DNA of 12,711 nucleotides from Pseudomonadales bacterium (GCA_022360535.1 JAKSCP010000170.1:1-12711); one strand, 5' to 3'. Numbered from the stretch's first letter, positions 1 through 7,438 are shown. Notes: a model not told the origin generated them from the letters alone. Made by a program: numbers and translations.

Positions 1-197
1 ACTCCACAGGAGCAGAGCGGTAGTGGTGCTCCAATAAATGCACCTTTCACGATTGACAAAAAGCCTGGTTCGGAAAGTTGTTTCTCGACCCAACTGCTTG
101 GAATCACCTGTTTGATGATGCCGGCCAGCAAATAACCGATCAACAGCCAGGGAGCGCTCTCAATAACCAAATCCCAAAATATTCGCAGCAGTTCCAT
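1..197 (-). CDS. SO_0444-type Cu/Zn efflux permease, N-terminal part (runs off left edge)
   Basis: This gene reads leftward from ATG at 197 and is cut by the window edge after about 65 codons. The start MELLRIFWDLVIESAPWLL is followed by a hydrophobic helix (IGYLLAGIIKQVIP), and the visible part ends with GAPLPLCSCGV. That cysteine-containing motif is the hallmark of the ArsP_1-like permeases (PF03773), specifically the SO_0444 Cu/Zn efflux type, in which the CSC cysteines probably handle the metal. The role would be export of excess zinc, copper or a similar metal across the inner membrane. Its ATG overlaps the TGA of the upstream MerR-family gene by one base (TGATG), so translation is probably coupled and both genes share the metal-responsive promoter at 682-712. 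The identity rests on the N-terminus only. A different ArsP_1-family permease, for example an organoarsenical exporter, is less likely given the ZntR-like regulator. Confidence 0.85.
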   Translation of the reverse strand, partial: MELLRIFWDLVIESAPWLLIGYLLAGIIKQVIPSSWVEKQLSEPGFLSIVKGAFIGAPLPLCSCG

Positions 198-640
198 CAG
201 CTATGCCCCCCATTCCTGGCTGAGACTGTGGAGGCCACATCACCCTCTTCCAGGGCTTCGATAATGGAACAGTGAGTCGCATCTTCGGGGCCACCACCGC
301 AACTGTCCAACAGCCGTTGTAAGGTTTGTTGCATAATTTTCAGCTCGGCAATCTTGCCGTTCACTTCGTCCAGTTTATGTTGGGTGATGTCTGTGACTTC
401 CTGGCAACTGTGGCTGTCCTTATCCAGTCTGATGGACAGCAACTGACCGATATCATCCAGAGAAAAACCTATATTGCGGGCAGTCTTCACGAATTCAGCG
501 CGCCTGATATCGGCGTCGCTGTAATAGCGGTAGCCAGCCTCGCTGCGCTCGCTAGCGCTGATGAGGCCATGCTTTTCATAGAATCGTATGGTGTGGGCGG
601 AAAGCCCGGTTTGTGCTGCTAACTCACTGATTTTGAGCAC
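197..640 (-). CDS. ZntR-like MerR-family metal-responsive regulator
   Basis: A 147-residue MerR-family activator. The N-terminal winged helix-turn-helix (residues 2-70: ISELAAQTGLS, TIRFYEKHGLI, AGYRYYSDADI) binds the promoter. A long dimerisation helix follows (about 81-113), then the C-terminal metal-binding loop. GTG at 640 is preferred over TTG at 664 because it has a GAGAGGA ribosome-binding site about 9 bases upstream. From that start the residue numbers also match E. coli ZntR, giving C79 (HSCQE), C114 and C124. ZntR's other metal ligands C115 and H119 align here with G115 and E119, so only one of its two zinc positions looks complete. The effector could be zinc, cadmium or lead. The gene lies directly behind its own operator and is followed by the efflux permease, so it most likely activates its own operon on metal excess. 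Confidence 0.9.
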   Translation of the reverse strand: MLKISELAAQTGLSAHTIRFYEKHGLISASERSEAGYRYYSDADIRRAEFVKTARNIGFSLDDIGQLLSIRLDKDSHSCQEVTDITQHKLDEVNGKIAELKIMQQTLQRLLDSCGGGPEDATHCSIIEALEEGDVASTVSARNGGHS

Positions 641-681
641 GACTGCCTGTCCTCTCTGCTCCAATGTTCAATTGAAACGAG

Positions 682-712
682 AGTATAAGCTTAGAGTTGG
701 CTCTAAGGTCAA
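682..712 (-). promoter_or_regulatory. MerR-type promoter and operator of the metal-efflux operon
   Basis: On the minus strand a -35 box TTGACC (707-712) and a -10 box TATACT (682-687) are separated by 19 bp, longer than the usual 17. A perfect 7-bp inverted repeat, CTTAGAG-CCAA-CTCTAAG (690-707), fills the spacer. This is the classic layout of promoters that MerR/ZntR/CueR proteins activate by twisting the DNA. Transcription should begin near 675, leaving a leader of about 35 bases before the GTG at 640. The regulator encoded immediately downstream is the obvious ligand. Confidence 0.88.
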
Positions 713-756
713 TACTTAAGATCTCGCCGGCTGGCTAGTCCACAAACTTACCGGGC

Positions 757-1422
757 TCAATCCAGTATACGACGCAGCCAGCTGCCTATATCGGCTATCT
801 GCTGTGGGCATACTGCATGTTCCATGGGATAGCTCTCATACTCCGGATTGAAGCCCAGATTCTGCAGGGTGGCCACGCTCTTGCGCCCCAGGGCTTCCGG
901 CACCACAGGATCGAACGTGCCGTGGCAGATCAGTATGGGGATGGTGTTTTGCACCGGCTGGATGTCGATGCTGGTGGCGGTGGCGAAATAGGTCGAGAGC
1001 GCCATAATGCCTGCCAGAGGTTTGGGATAGGTGAGCGCAGCCTCGAATGCAACAGCACCACCCTGGGAAAAGCCGGCAATGATGATACGTTCCGAATCGA
1101 TTCCACGCTCCAGTTCCCTTTCGATCAGATCATGCACCCATTGCGCCGACTGCCGCAATTGTTCCTCGTCTACATGACGGTCCACATCCAGTTGCTTGAT
1201 GTCATACCAGGCGGGCATCACAAATCCGTTGTTGATTGTTACCGGAATCGACGGCGCGTGGGGAAAAATAAAACGCACACCGGTCGCATCTGAAATGCCC
1301 AACTGGGGAACGATAGGCGCGAAGTCATTGCCATCGGCACCGAGTCCATGCAACCAGATCACTGAAGCGGTGACTTCAGATCCAGTGGGAAAATCCATTT
1401 CAACGGCAGGCAAATACTCCAT
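757..1422 (-). CDS. Carboxylesterase/lysophospholipase family alpha/beta hydrolase
   Basis: A 221-residue cytoplasmic serine hydrolase of the phospholipase/carboxylesterase family (PF02230; EC 3.1.1 type). Near the N-terminus VIWLHGLGADGNDF supplies the HG oxyanion region. Counting from ATG at 1422, the nucleophile is S119 in GFSQGG, the acid is D171 in HGTFDPVVP, and the base is H202 in MEHAV. The length fits the family. There is no signal peptide. ATG at 1422 is favoured over GTG at 1434 because GTGGAAACCAGT places a GGA about 7 bases before the ATG, whereas the GTG has a purine run too close to it. The gene sits 56 bp downstream of the mscS-like gene on the same strand and may be co-transcribed. 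The natural substrate cannot be read from the sequence; these enzymes hydrolyse short acyl esters and lysophospholipids. Confidence 0.9.
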   Translation of the reverse strand: MEYLPAVEMDFPTGSEVTASVIWLHGLGADGNDFAPIVPQLGISDATGVRFIFPHAPSIPVTINNGFVMPAWYDIKQLDVDRHVDEEQLRQSAQWVHDLIERELERGIDSERIIIAGFSQGGAVAFEAALTYPKPLAGIMALSTYFATATSIDIQPVQNTIPILICHGTFDPVVPEALGRKSVATLQNLGFNPEYESYPMEHAVCPQQIADIGSWLRRILD

Positions 1423-1478
1423 ACTGGTTTCCACTCTCTCTATGTTTTCTATGTTTGCGTCACTGATAGAACCTGTGC

Positions 1479-2297
1479 CTACTGTAGCAAACGCACTTCT
1501 CTCTGGGGAAATGGAATTGCGATGTTATTGTCAGAAAGCACTTCTTGCAGCACGGTGTTGCAGGCGTACTTAACATCGTGAAAACGTTCGGTCTTCACCC
1601 AACAACGTATTCCTATATTAATTGAGCTATCCCCAAAGTTATCAATTCCCACCTGCACCGGACGTTGATCACTTAGCCCATCCACCGTACCCAGATTTTG
1701 CTGGATGATTTCGATTGCGCGTTTGGTGTTGCTGTCATAGGCGATACCAACAGAAAGCTCGAGCACTGTATCGGCTTGAGAATTATGAATGATCTCCCCA
1801 ATGATGTGTCTGTTCGGAATAGTGATCATCTCATCGTCTTCGTTGCTCAATACCGTGTATGCCAAGGTGACTTCCTTTACTACGCCCCATACCCCCTGCA
1901 CCCGAATGGTATCGCCAACCACGAAGGGCCTGGTCAAAATGATGCTCAAGCCCGCGCCATAGTTGGACAGCAATCCCTGAATAGCCAAACCGGCACCAAG
2001 GCCGAGAGCACCGATGGCTGCGATAAAAGGTGTAATCTGTACACCAAGCTTGGGCAGCGCGATTACAACCGCCGATCCGATGACAGCGATGCGGGTAGCA
2101 CTGGCAAAAAATTTGCTGAGAGTAATGTCTACTCCACGGCGCTCAGCTACAGCGAAAACAACTTCAGATAGTTTGCGACCAAGTAGCACGCCCACCATCA
2201 TGATGATGGCTGCGCCAACTATCTGAAAGCTATAATTCACCAGATAAGTCGTGATCAAGTTATAGATTTCTGCGACTTGTTCAATTTCTTGTTCCAT
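1479..2297 (-). CDS. Small-conductance mechanosensitive channel (MscS family)
   Basis: A 272-residue MscS-type channel, close to E. coli MscS (286 aa) in size and layout. Three transmembrane helices are visible at about 22-40, 63-82 and 91-120. The third is the glycine/alanine-rich pore helix (AIGALGLGAGLAIQGLLSN) and leads into the conserved RPFVVGDTI. The beta domain follows (IRVQGVWGVVKEV, DDEMITIPNRHII), then the alpha/beta C-terminal domain ending in IPFPQREVRLLQ. The protein should sit in the inner membrane and release small solutes when membrane tension rises on hypo-osmotic shock. ATG at 2297 has a good site (AAGGA, 8 bases upstream). The esterase gene follows on the same strand. No extra N-terminal helices are present, so it is the minimal form rather than the MscK or YbdG type. 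Confidence 0.93.
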   Translation of the reverse strand: MEQEIEQVAEIYNLITTYLVNYSFQIVGAAIIMMVGVLLGRKLSEVVFAVAERRGVDITLSKFFASATRIAVIGSAVVIALPKLGVQITPFIAAIGALGLGAGLAIQGLLSNYGAGLSIILTRPFVVGDTIRVQGVWGVVKEVTLAYTVLSNEDDEMITIPNRHIIGEIIHNSQADTVLELSVGIAYDSNTKRAIEIIQQNLGTVDGLSDQRPVQVGIDNFGDSSINIGIRCWVKTERFHDVKYACNTVLQEVLSDNNIAIPFPQREVRLLQ

Positions 2298-2426
2298 TTT
2301 ACTGTTCCTTCTGGATTTCTATCCTGCTGGATTGATGCCGATGACGCGCATTCTGCCACGGGCAAACGACAGGACAAAGCGGTGACCTTGTTTGCACGCA
2401 CAACAGTGCTGCATTACCATGACCTA

Positions 2427-2825
2427 ATGTTGAAGATCACCACCAATCTCTTAGCACTCGTGACCTGTTTACTGGCTGCCAATGCGTTGAGCCAGGAGGC
2501 ACGAGACACTCTCGAAGGATCTTGGGAAGGTCCTTTGGTACTTGGCAGAGACAACATGAACCTGGCCTTCACTTTTATCATGAGTGAAGGAGACTACTCC
2601 GCAACACTTACCAGCGGTGGTATGGGTATCTATGGAATGCCAGTCACCAGCACTTCCATCGAAGGTCGCAACATTATCATTCGTATTCCGCGCCTGGATT
2701 TGGAATTTACTGGCACCATTCGACGCGATGATGATGAAAGAATCACTCGCATCGACGGGGATTGGTTTCAATACAGCGAGATGGTACCGGTAGTATTGCG
2801 GCCCGTAGCAGCACCGACTTTTTAG
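2427..2825 (+). CDS. Small exported beta-rich protein of unknown function
   Basis: 132 residues from ATG at 2427. Residues 1-22 (MLKITTNLLALVTCLLAANA...) form a signal peptide with likely cleavage near ALS-QEA, so the mature protein of about 110 residues would be periplasmic. It begins LEGSWEGPL and continues as alternating hydrophobic strands (LAFTFIMSEGDYSATL, IIIRIPRLDLEFTGTI, RIDGDWFQ, VPVVLRPV). The pattern 'GsWeG...f.....g.y.atl.s....g.pv......i.i......f.G.i......i.G.w.q......l.l.r' recalls the small beta-barrel domain found in front of some secreted alpha/beta hydrolases and peptidases. Here it stands alone. The frame stays open upstream to 2277, but that part runs over the mscS start and lacks protein-like composition. 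No strong ribosome-binding site is seen, so the start is less certain than the frame. The gene ends 8 bp from the converging sulP-type gene. Confidence 0.65.
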   Translation: MLKITTNLLALVTCLLAANALSQEARDTLEGSWEGPLVLGRDNMNLAFTFIMSEGDYSATLTSGGMGIYGMPVTSTSIEGRNIIIRIPRLDLEFTGTIRRDDDERITRIDGDWFQYSEMVPVVLRPVAAPTF

Positions 2826-2833
2826 ATTAGAGC

Positions 2834-5011
2834 TTAGATGTAGCGGCTCAGATTTCTGTTAGCTCGACTGAGCCGTTCCGATAGAACTTTAACAATGTAA
2901 GTGTGCAACGCCGCAGTCGACGCTGGAAAAGTACGCCCCATTGCTTCCATTTTTTCTTTGTCCAATCGAAACAGCGTGGCATCGTTTTCGATTCTCACGC
3001 TAGCGGTTCGATTCTCACCAGTATAGATGGCCATCTCACCGAGGATTGCCCCAGCCTTATATTTTCGAAGGATTTGCTCCTGCTGGTTAGGAATTTTCAA
3101 GACGACAATCACGGTTCCCGAGCCCACAAAATACAGGGATTCTCCCCGATCTCCTTCTTTAAAGAGATATTCCCCCGACTTACGATTTTCTACCACGAAA
3201 TAGTCGGCCAGCATTTTCACATCTTCTTCAGCGTAGGCGATGCGTCGCAGAACGTCGGCCAGCTCCAGATTGTGGTCTTCGTCATTGCGATTCATATCGG
3301 AGAGAATACGACGCTCACACCAGTCTACTGCCGTATCGACTTGATCCTTGTAGTTACGCTCCCACTTCTGCTCGCCGAGGGTAAAGAACCGGTGCTTAAC
3401 TAATTGCTTGATGGATTTTTCATCGGCACCACTGATCACAATATGGAAACCTATACGCTCGCTCAGCTGAGCCAGCTTGGTAAAAGTAACGATCGCCGAG
3501 GTATCCAATTGACTGACGTGATGAAAATCCAATACCAAATAGTCGAAGCGACTATGATCGCCATCCATGATGCGACTGCGAATGGCACTGATTAACTTGT
3601 CCGCAGTACCAAAGAAAATAAATCCCTGCAGAATAAGAATAAGAATACGGTTACCCTCTTTGTTGAGAAGTTCCCGGGTTTCCAAATCGCGATCGACATT
3701 ACTGGCGTGATCGCTGCCATTGGTTTCAATCTTAATCACACTCAATTGTGAGTAGTTGATCACGAACAGGATGATGGCTACGAAGAAACCAAAGGTTACT
3801 CCCTGCAAGATGTCCGAGAAGATAATCACAATGAGAATCAGGATCACGACTACGTAATCGGAAACAGGCAGTTCGTCACGTGCTTTCCACAACCAATCGA
3901 TCAGAAACTCCAACCCGACGTAGATCAATAAGCCGCCCAGAATGAAGGTCGGGACGATTTCCATGAATTCGGCGCCGGCAAAGATAGCGGCACCGACCAG
4001 CAGGGCATACACGATTCCGGTAAGTCTATCCTTACCACCCAGGCGGTCCACCAGCGCGGTATCGGACACATCATGTACTCCCGGGAATCCACCGAAAAAA
4101 CTGTTCACGATATTGGTATAGCCCATAACCTGTAATTCGTGATCCGGATTTAAATCATCTCTGGCGATTAGCTCAATCCCTGACACGTCCAGGAGCAGCA
4201 TCATGGAACACAACAGGGCCACGACCACGATACCGCTGAGTTGATCCGATATGGCGATCCAGTTCACTTGCTGCAGATAGTCGAAGTGAAAAATTGGCAC
4301 CAGCGCACCGGTGGATTCGATGGAGGGTAACAGCCCATTGTTGGAGGCTTCCTCCTGGGACATCCCGGAAGACAGCAACACGCCATAGAAGATTAGTATA
4401 GAAAGCAGGAGTATTAAGGGTACCGACAAGCGATTATCGCGAAACAATTTACCAGCGATAAGACACAGAGCCAGGACTACTGCAGGTGTGACTAATTGGA
4501 CAAAACCTCCGTCGGTAAACGATGCCAGAGTGGGCTCCTGACTGGCCGCCACCGTTAAACCACCCTCGACGAAAATGTAACCAATTCCCGCGAAGAAACC
4601 ACCGGTTACCGGATAAGGAATGTAACGTACAAGGTTACCCATCTGGAGTCGGCCGAGAAGCAACAAAAACAGGCCGGTAATCAGTGTGGTCACCATGAAG
4701 GCCACGATGATGGTTGCTTCGGCACCAATGGAATACTGGGAGCCAAAGCTCACATAGATAGAACTGACCATCACCGCGAACACAGGTACCAACCCATTTC
4801 GCGGCGAACAAATCACAGCATTGAAATCGCTGAACAGGGAACCGCCCAAACCAGTGATCAAAGTCCCGATCAGGAGAATGGCGATACCCGGCACCATTAA
4901 ACGAGGGTCTGTCTGTGCAAACAACAGAGCTGCGACTGACACCGCAACTGAAATGTTCACCAGGGCGATGAGAGTGCCGGAGACTATATTGGCGAGATGG
5001 CTAGACTGCAT
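2834..5011 (-). CDS. SulP-family anion transporter with STAS and cyclic-nucleotide-binding domains
   Basis: 725 residues from ATG at 5011; an in-frame TTG at 5029 would add six. Three parts are visible. Residues about 5-425 are a multi-helix SulP/SLC26 membrane domain, including PYPVTGGFFAGIGYIF, FFGGFPGVHDVSDTALVDRL and GGKDRLTGIVYALL. Residues about 435-560 form a STAS domain (YLVLDFHHVSQLDTSAIV, with the usual D-T-S loop). Residues about 590-715 form a cyclic-nucleotide-binding domain (FKEGDRGESLYFV; phosphate cassette GEMAIYTGENRTASV with its arginine). The likely role is inner-membrane uptake of an inorganic anion such as sulfate or bicarbonate, gated by the cytoplasmic domains; the substrate cannot be assigned. 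No carbonic anhydrase or cysteine-synthesis gene is adjacent. The N-terminus lacks a strong ribosome-binding site under either start. Confidence 0.92.
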   Translation of the reverse strand: MQSSHLANIVSGTLIALVNISVAVSVAALLFAQTDPRLMVPGIAILLIGTLITGLGGSLFSDFNAVICSPRNGLVPVFAVMVSSIYVSFGSQYSIGAEATIIVAFMVTTLITGLFLLLLGRLQMGNLVRYIPYPVTGGFFAGIGYIFVEGGLTVAASQEPTLASFTDGGFVQLVTPAVVLALCLIAGKLFRDNRLSVPLILLLSILIFYGVLLSSGMSQEEASNNGLLPSIESTGALVPIFHFDYLQQVNWIAISDQLSGIVVVALLCSMMLLLDVSGIELIARDDLNPDHELQVMGYTNIVNSFFGGFPGVHDVSDTALVDRLGGKDRLTGIVYALLVGAAIFAGAEFMEIVPTFILGGLLIYVGLEFLIDWLWKARDELPVSDYVVVILILIVIIFSDILQGVTFGFFVAIILFVINYSQLSVIKIETNGSDHASNVDRDLETRELLNKEGNRILILILQGFIFFGTADKLISAIRSRIMDGDHSRFDYLVLDFHHVSQLDTSAIVTFTKLAQLSERIGFHIVISGADEKSIKQLVKHRFFTLGEQKWERNYKDQVDTAVDWCERRILSDMNRNDEDHNLELADVLRRIAYAEEDVKMLADYFVVENRKSGEYLFKEGDRGESLYFVGSGTVIVVLKIPNQQEQILRKYKAGAILGEMAIYTGENRTASVRIENDATLFRLDKEKMEAMGRTFPASTAALHTYIVKVLSERLSRANRNLSRYI

Positions 5012-5372
5012 TTTATTATTATTGCCCAAACTGCCTGCGAAGCTGTCCTAACTTTCTGCTTTGGGAACTCACTCTCGGGCCATGAGACTCGAGCTATGGA
5101 ACAAACGCCCTCGAGGATACTATCCCAGTGGGTTGGTTGCCAGCCCACAGGCAAGAGAAACTCTGATATTTGCCACGTTTTGTAGTCCTTTATTGAGGAC
5201 CTGCGTTATCTGAGTTGAGACTTGGGAAAATGTGTAACAGTCCTCATTCTTGGAAAGGTAGTGGCAAAGTCACAGAGAAGTGCCGGAATAAACCGGGCAA
5301 ACTGCCTGTCTTAGACACTAAGGCTAGCCTATACTCTGCTAGCGAACGACCTTTATTCAGAGTAGGTGTTTC
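5012..5372. other. Intergenic region between two divergent genes
   Basis: About 360 bp separate the start of the SulP-type gene (minus) from that of the secreted protein at 5373 (plus), so both promoters should lie here. Translated pieces show no protein-like pattern. Two hairpins are visible: 5129-5147 (TGGGTTGG, loop TTG, CCAGCCCA, one G-T pair) and 5185-5200 (GTCCT, loop TTATTG, AGGAC). Neither is followed by a T-run, so they are not convincing terminators. The TTGCC at 5137-5141 could pair instead with GGCAA at 5150-5154, giving an alternative fold. I recognise no known riboswitch or RNA gene. Confidence 0.5.
5321..5343 (+). promoter_or_regulatory. Possible -10 box framed by GCTAGC palindromes
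   Basis: A TATACT hexamer (5330-5335) lies 37 bases before the GTG at 5373 and is a reasonable -10 box. The best -35 match at 18 bp spacing (CTGTCT, 5306-5311) is poor, which would suit a promoter needing an activator. The hexamer is bracketed by AGGCTAGCCT (5321-5330, a perfect 10-bp palindrome) and GCTAGC (5338-5343). A protein bound there would cover the -10 region. The assignment is tentative. Confidence 0.3.
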
Positions 5373-6035
5373 GTGACTACCATCAGGTCTATTCCATTGA
5401 GTTTACCCGCAGTGCATCGATTGGCCCGATGCACCGCATTGTGTTGGCTGTTAAATCCAATTCACACCTTGGCCACCACTATCCTCAGCATGGAAATCGA
5501 CGCCATCGTTAATGAGGCTGAGCTGATATTTGAAGGCAAAGTAATAAGTCATCAGACGCAACTGGAGAGTGGGACCGGCATCATCAACACCTATGTGACT
5601 TTTTCTGTCGTCGATGTCATTCAGGGTGACTTCGATACAGACATTCTTGAACTCAAATTCACGGGCGGAGAACATGAAGGACAGATAGTAAAAGTAAGCG
5701 GCCTTCGCATCCCCTCAATTGACGAAGAGGGCATTTACTTTGTGGAGTCTCTCAGCCGCGATTTAATTAATCCCTTGCTAGGCTGGTCCCAGGGGCACTT
5801 CGTCATCTCGGAAGAAGCCGGTGAAAGGCGTGTGAACACCGCTGATGAAAAACCAGTAACCGACATCCAGGCAATGTCCAGTGTTCCTGAGGCAATCAAA
5901 AAACCCAGGGAATTGATTGAAGGTAATTCAGAAACGGCTGCAGGTGTGGTAACTGAGTTTAGCGCACTGACTATCGAGCGCGCCATGACTGTCGAACAGT
6001 TTAAATCAAGAATAGTAGAACTCCTCGGTAACTAG
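5373..6035 (+). CDS. Secreted protein of unknown function, partner of the matrixin protease
   Basis: 220 residues from GTG at 5373, with AGG about 6 bases upstream. A basic start and hydrophobic stretch (LARCTALCWLLNPIHTLA) form a signal peptide that probably ends near residue 34, so the protein is exported. The mature part has no cysteine. Residues about 45-145 look like a compact beta domain: AELIFEGKVISH, INTYVTFSVVDVIQGDF, ILELKFTGGEHEGQIV, EEGIYFVES, GWSQGHFVI. Strands separated by a 'V..G' turn are reminiscent of OB/NTR-type folds, but this is inference. Residues about 150-200 are polar and probably flexible, and a short helix ends the protein (TVEQFKSRIVELL). The TAG stop is followed after 2 bp by the start of the metalloprotease gene, so the two are almost certainly made together. 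I do not recognise a named family with certainty. Confidence 0.85.
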   Translation: MTTIRSIPLSLPAVHRLARCTALCWLLNPIHTLATTILSMEIDAIVNEAELIFEGKVISHQTQLESGTGIINTYVTFSVVDVIQGDFDTDILELKFTGGEHEGQIVKVSGLRIPSIDEEGIYFVESLSRDLINPLLGWSQGHFVISEEAGERRVNTADEKPVTDIQAMSSVPEAIKKPRELIEGNSETAAGVVTEFSALTIERAMTVEQFKSRIVELLGN

Positions 6036-6037
6036 AC

Positions 6038-7438
6038 TTGTACAGAATTTGCTTCTTCTGTCTCCTGATTCTTTCTTCCTCTTCTGCAAATGCATTCGAG
6101 ACGGCGGGTAATTTCTGGAGCAATGGGCAGGCAGATTTTTACGCAGCGATTCCAGGCATCTCACCCAGTGGTGAGCCCTGGCAGACGGCTTTCGAACGTG
6201 CTCTTGCCGCTTGGACCCAGAATACTGCATTTAACTTCGTCACCATTGATGAGTTCCGCGATCCTTGTCTCGGTCAAGACACTGCGGCCCTTGGTGATCG
6301 CATGTCGGGGGCTGGATTTGCCGAAACCCAGTGCGGTTCAGAATTCGGTGAAAACGTCCTGGCAATCACCTTGTCCACACTCACTTGTGCGAATGTCGAC
6401 TGCACAGGTCCTGCTGAAATCACAGAAACAGACATCATCTTCAATGACACCTTGCAATGGGATATCTATGACGGGCCGCTGCAGAATCCGGTGCAGGATT
6501 TCGAACGAGTTGCGCTACATGAGCTAGGACATGTGCTGGGCCTGGACCATGAATTCACTTCAAGCGCAATCATGCAGCCCTTCGCTGGCGACATTAACAC
6601 CCTCCAGCAGGATGATATTAATGGAGCTAACTTCATCTACAATGGCGTCTCGCAAACACAGTCGATCTATGGCATTCCGATACAACTTCCTATCACCCAA
6701 CAGATTGCCGGACCACAAAACTCAATTCAAATCCGTGGCACATTGGACGGTAGCGATTCTGTGTTAAACGACAAACCACTGGATATCTACCAGTTGAGTT
6801 TCGAAAACGATTCACTGATAACGCTGGGAATGAGCTCGAACGTTTTTGATGCCTCTTTGATTCTGGCCCGTGTAGATTCCACTCAGCAGTTAGTCGTGGG
6901 ACAAACTTTTCAGGACGAGAATTCCGGAACCGGCAACGACGCGTTGTTGGAGCAGGAAATTCAGGCCGGAACCTACTGGATAGGCGCAACAATAGGAGAT
7001 TCGGGTAGCGGCGGCAGTTATGCGATCGATTTGAGCGCCACCACTACCAGTACCGCAGCCAGCTTCGAAAGCTTCACCTCGGTGTACGGTGTAGAGGTTG
7101 AAGTCAATCCTAATCCGCAGATTGCTGGTGAGTTGAATAGCCAGGACAGTCGTTTTGATAACCGCTTCATCGACATTTATCAATTCGAAGTTACCAGCCC
7201 AGTGGAACTCCGTGTCGACGCGCGTTCATCCGCTTTCGACACCCAGTTGTTCTTGTTCAATGTATTAGAAAATCAGGAATTTGGTGACGTTCAGCTGCAG
7301 AACGATGACAATGGCGGAGGCACCAACTCCACCATTCAATCGCTGTTGCAGCCCGGGACCTATTGGATGGGGGTCACCAGTTTCTTTCCAAACACCACTG
7401 GCAACTACGACTTGTCTGTATCAGTCGTATTGCCTTGA
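6038..7438 (+). CDS. Secreted matrixin-type zinc metalloprotease with two PPC domains
   Basis: 466 residues from TTG at 6038. Residues 1-19 (MYRICFFCLLILSSSSANA) are a signal peptide with an ANA-F cleavage site. The catalytic domain (about 20-205) carries the metzincin zinc site HELGHVLGLDH, with H161, E162, H165 and H171, and the Met-turn methionine M179 in SSAIMQPF. Four cysteines (77, 99, 117, 122) may form two disulfides. Two similar beta domains follow, about 227-334 and 360-465, each containing DIYQ... and GTYW.G.t; these match the bacterial pre-peptidase C-terminal (PPC) pattern. No prodomain or cysteine switch lies between the signal peptide and the catalytic domain. There is no good ribosome-binding site at the TTG; with the upstream stop only 2 bp away, translation is probably coupled. 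The target protein is unknown. Confidence 0.93.
   Translation: MYRICFFCLLILSSSSANAFETAGNFWSNGQADFYAAIPGISPSGEPWQTAFERALAAWTQNTAFNFVTIDEFRDPCLGQDTAALGDRMSGAGFAETQCGSEFGENVLAITLSTLTCANVDCTGPAEITETDIIFNDTLQWDIYDGPLQNPVQDFERVALHELGHVLGLDHEFTSSAIMQPFAGDINTLQQDDINGANFIYNGVSQTQSIYGIPIQLPITQQIAGPQNSIQIRGTLDGSDSVLNDKPLDIYQLSFENDSLITLGMSSNVFDASLILARVDSTQQLVVGQTFQDENSGTGNDALLEQEIQAGTYWIGATIGDSGSGGSYAIDLSATTTSTAASFESFTSVYGVEVEVNPNPQIAGELNSQDSRFDNRFIDIYQFEVTSPVELRVDARSSAFDTQLFLFNVLENQEFGDVQLQNDDNGGGTNSTIQSLLQPGTYWMGVTSFFPNTTGNYDLSVSVVLP

Noticed and set aside
817..1293. A 158-codon plus-strand frame opposite the esterase.
   Set aside because: Antisense shadow of a gene with an intact catalytic triad; rich in His and Arg as expected from a reverse frame.
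2903..3403. A 166-codon plus-strand frame opposite the SulP-type gene.
   Set aside because: It is antisense to the well-conserved STAS and nucleotide-binding domains, and its composition is not protein-like.
5129..5200. Hairpins in the 5012-5372 gap as terminators or a riboswitch.
   Set aside because: No T-run follows either hairpin and no conserved riboswitch core is recognisable; the genes point away from each other.
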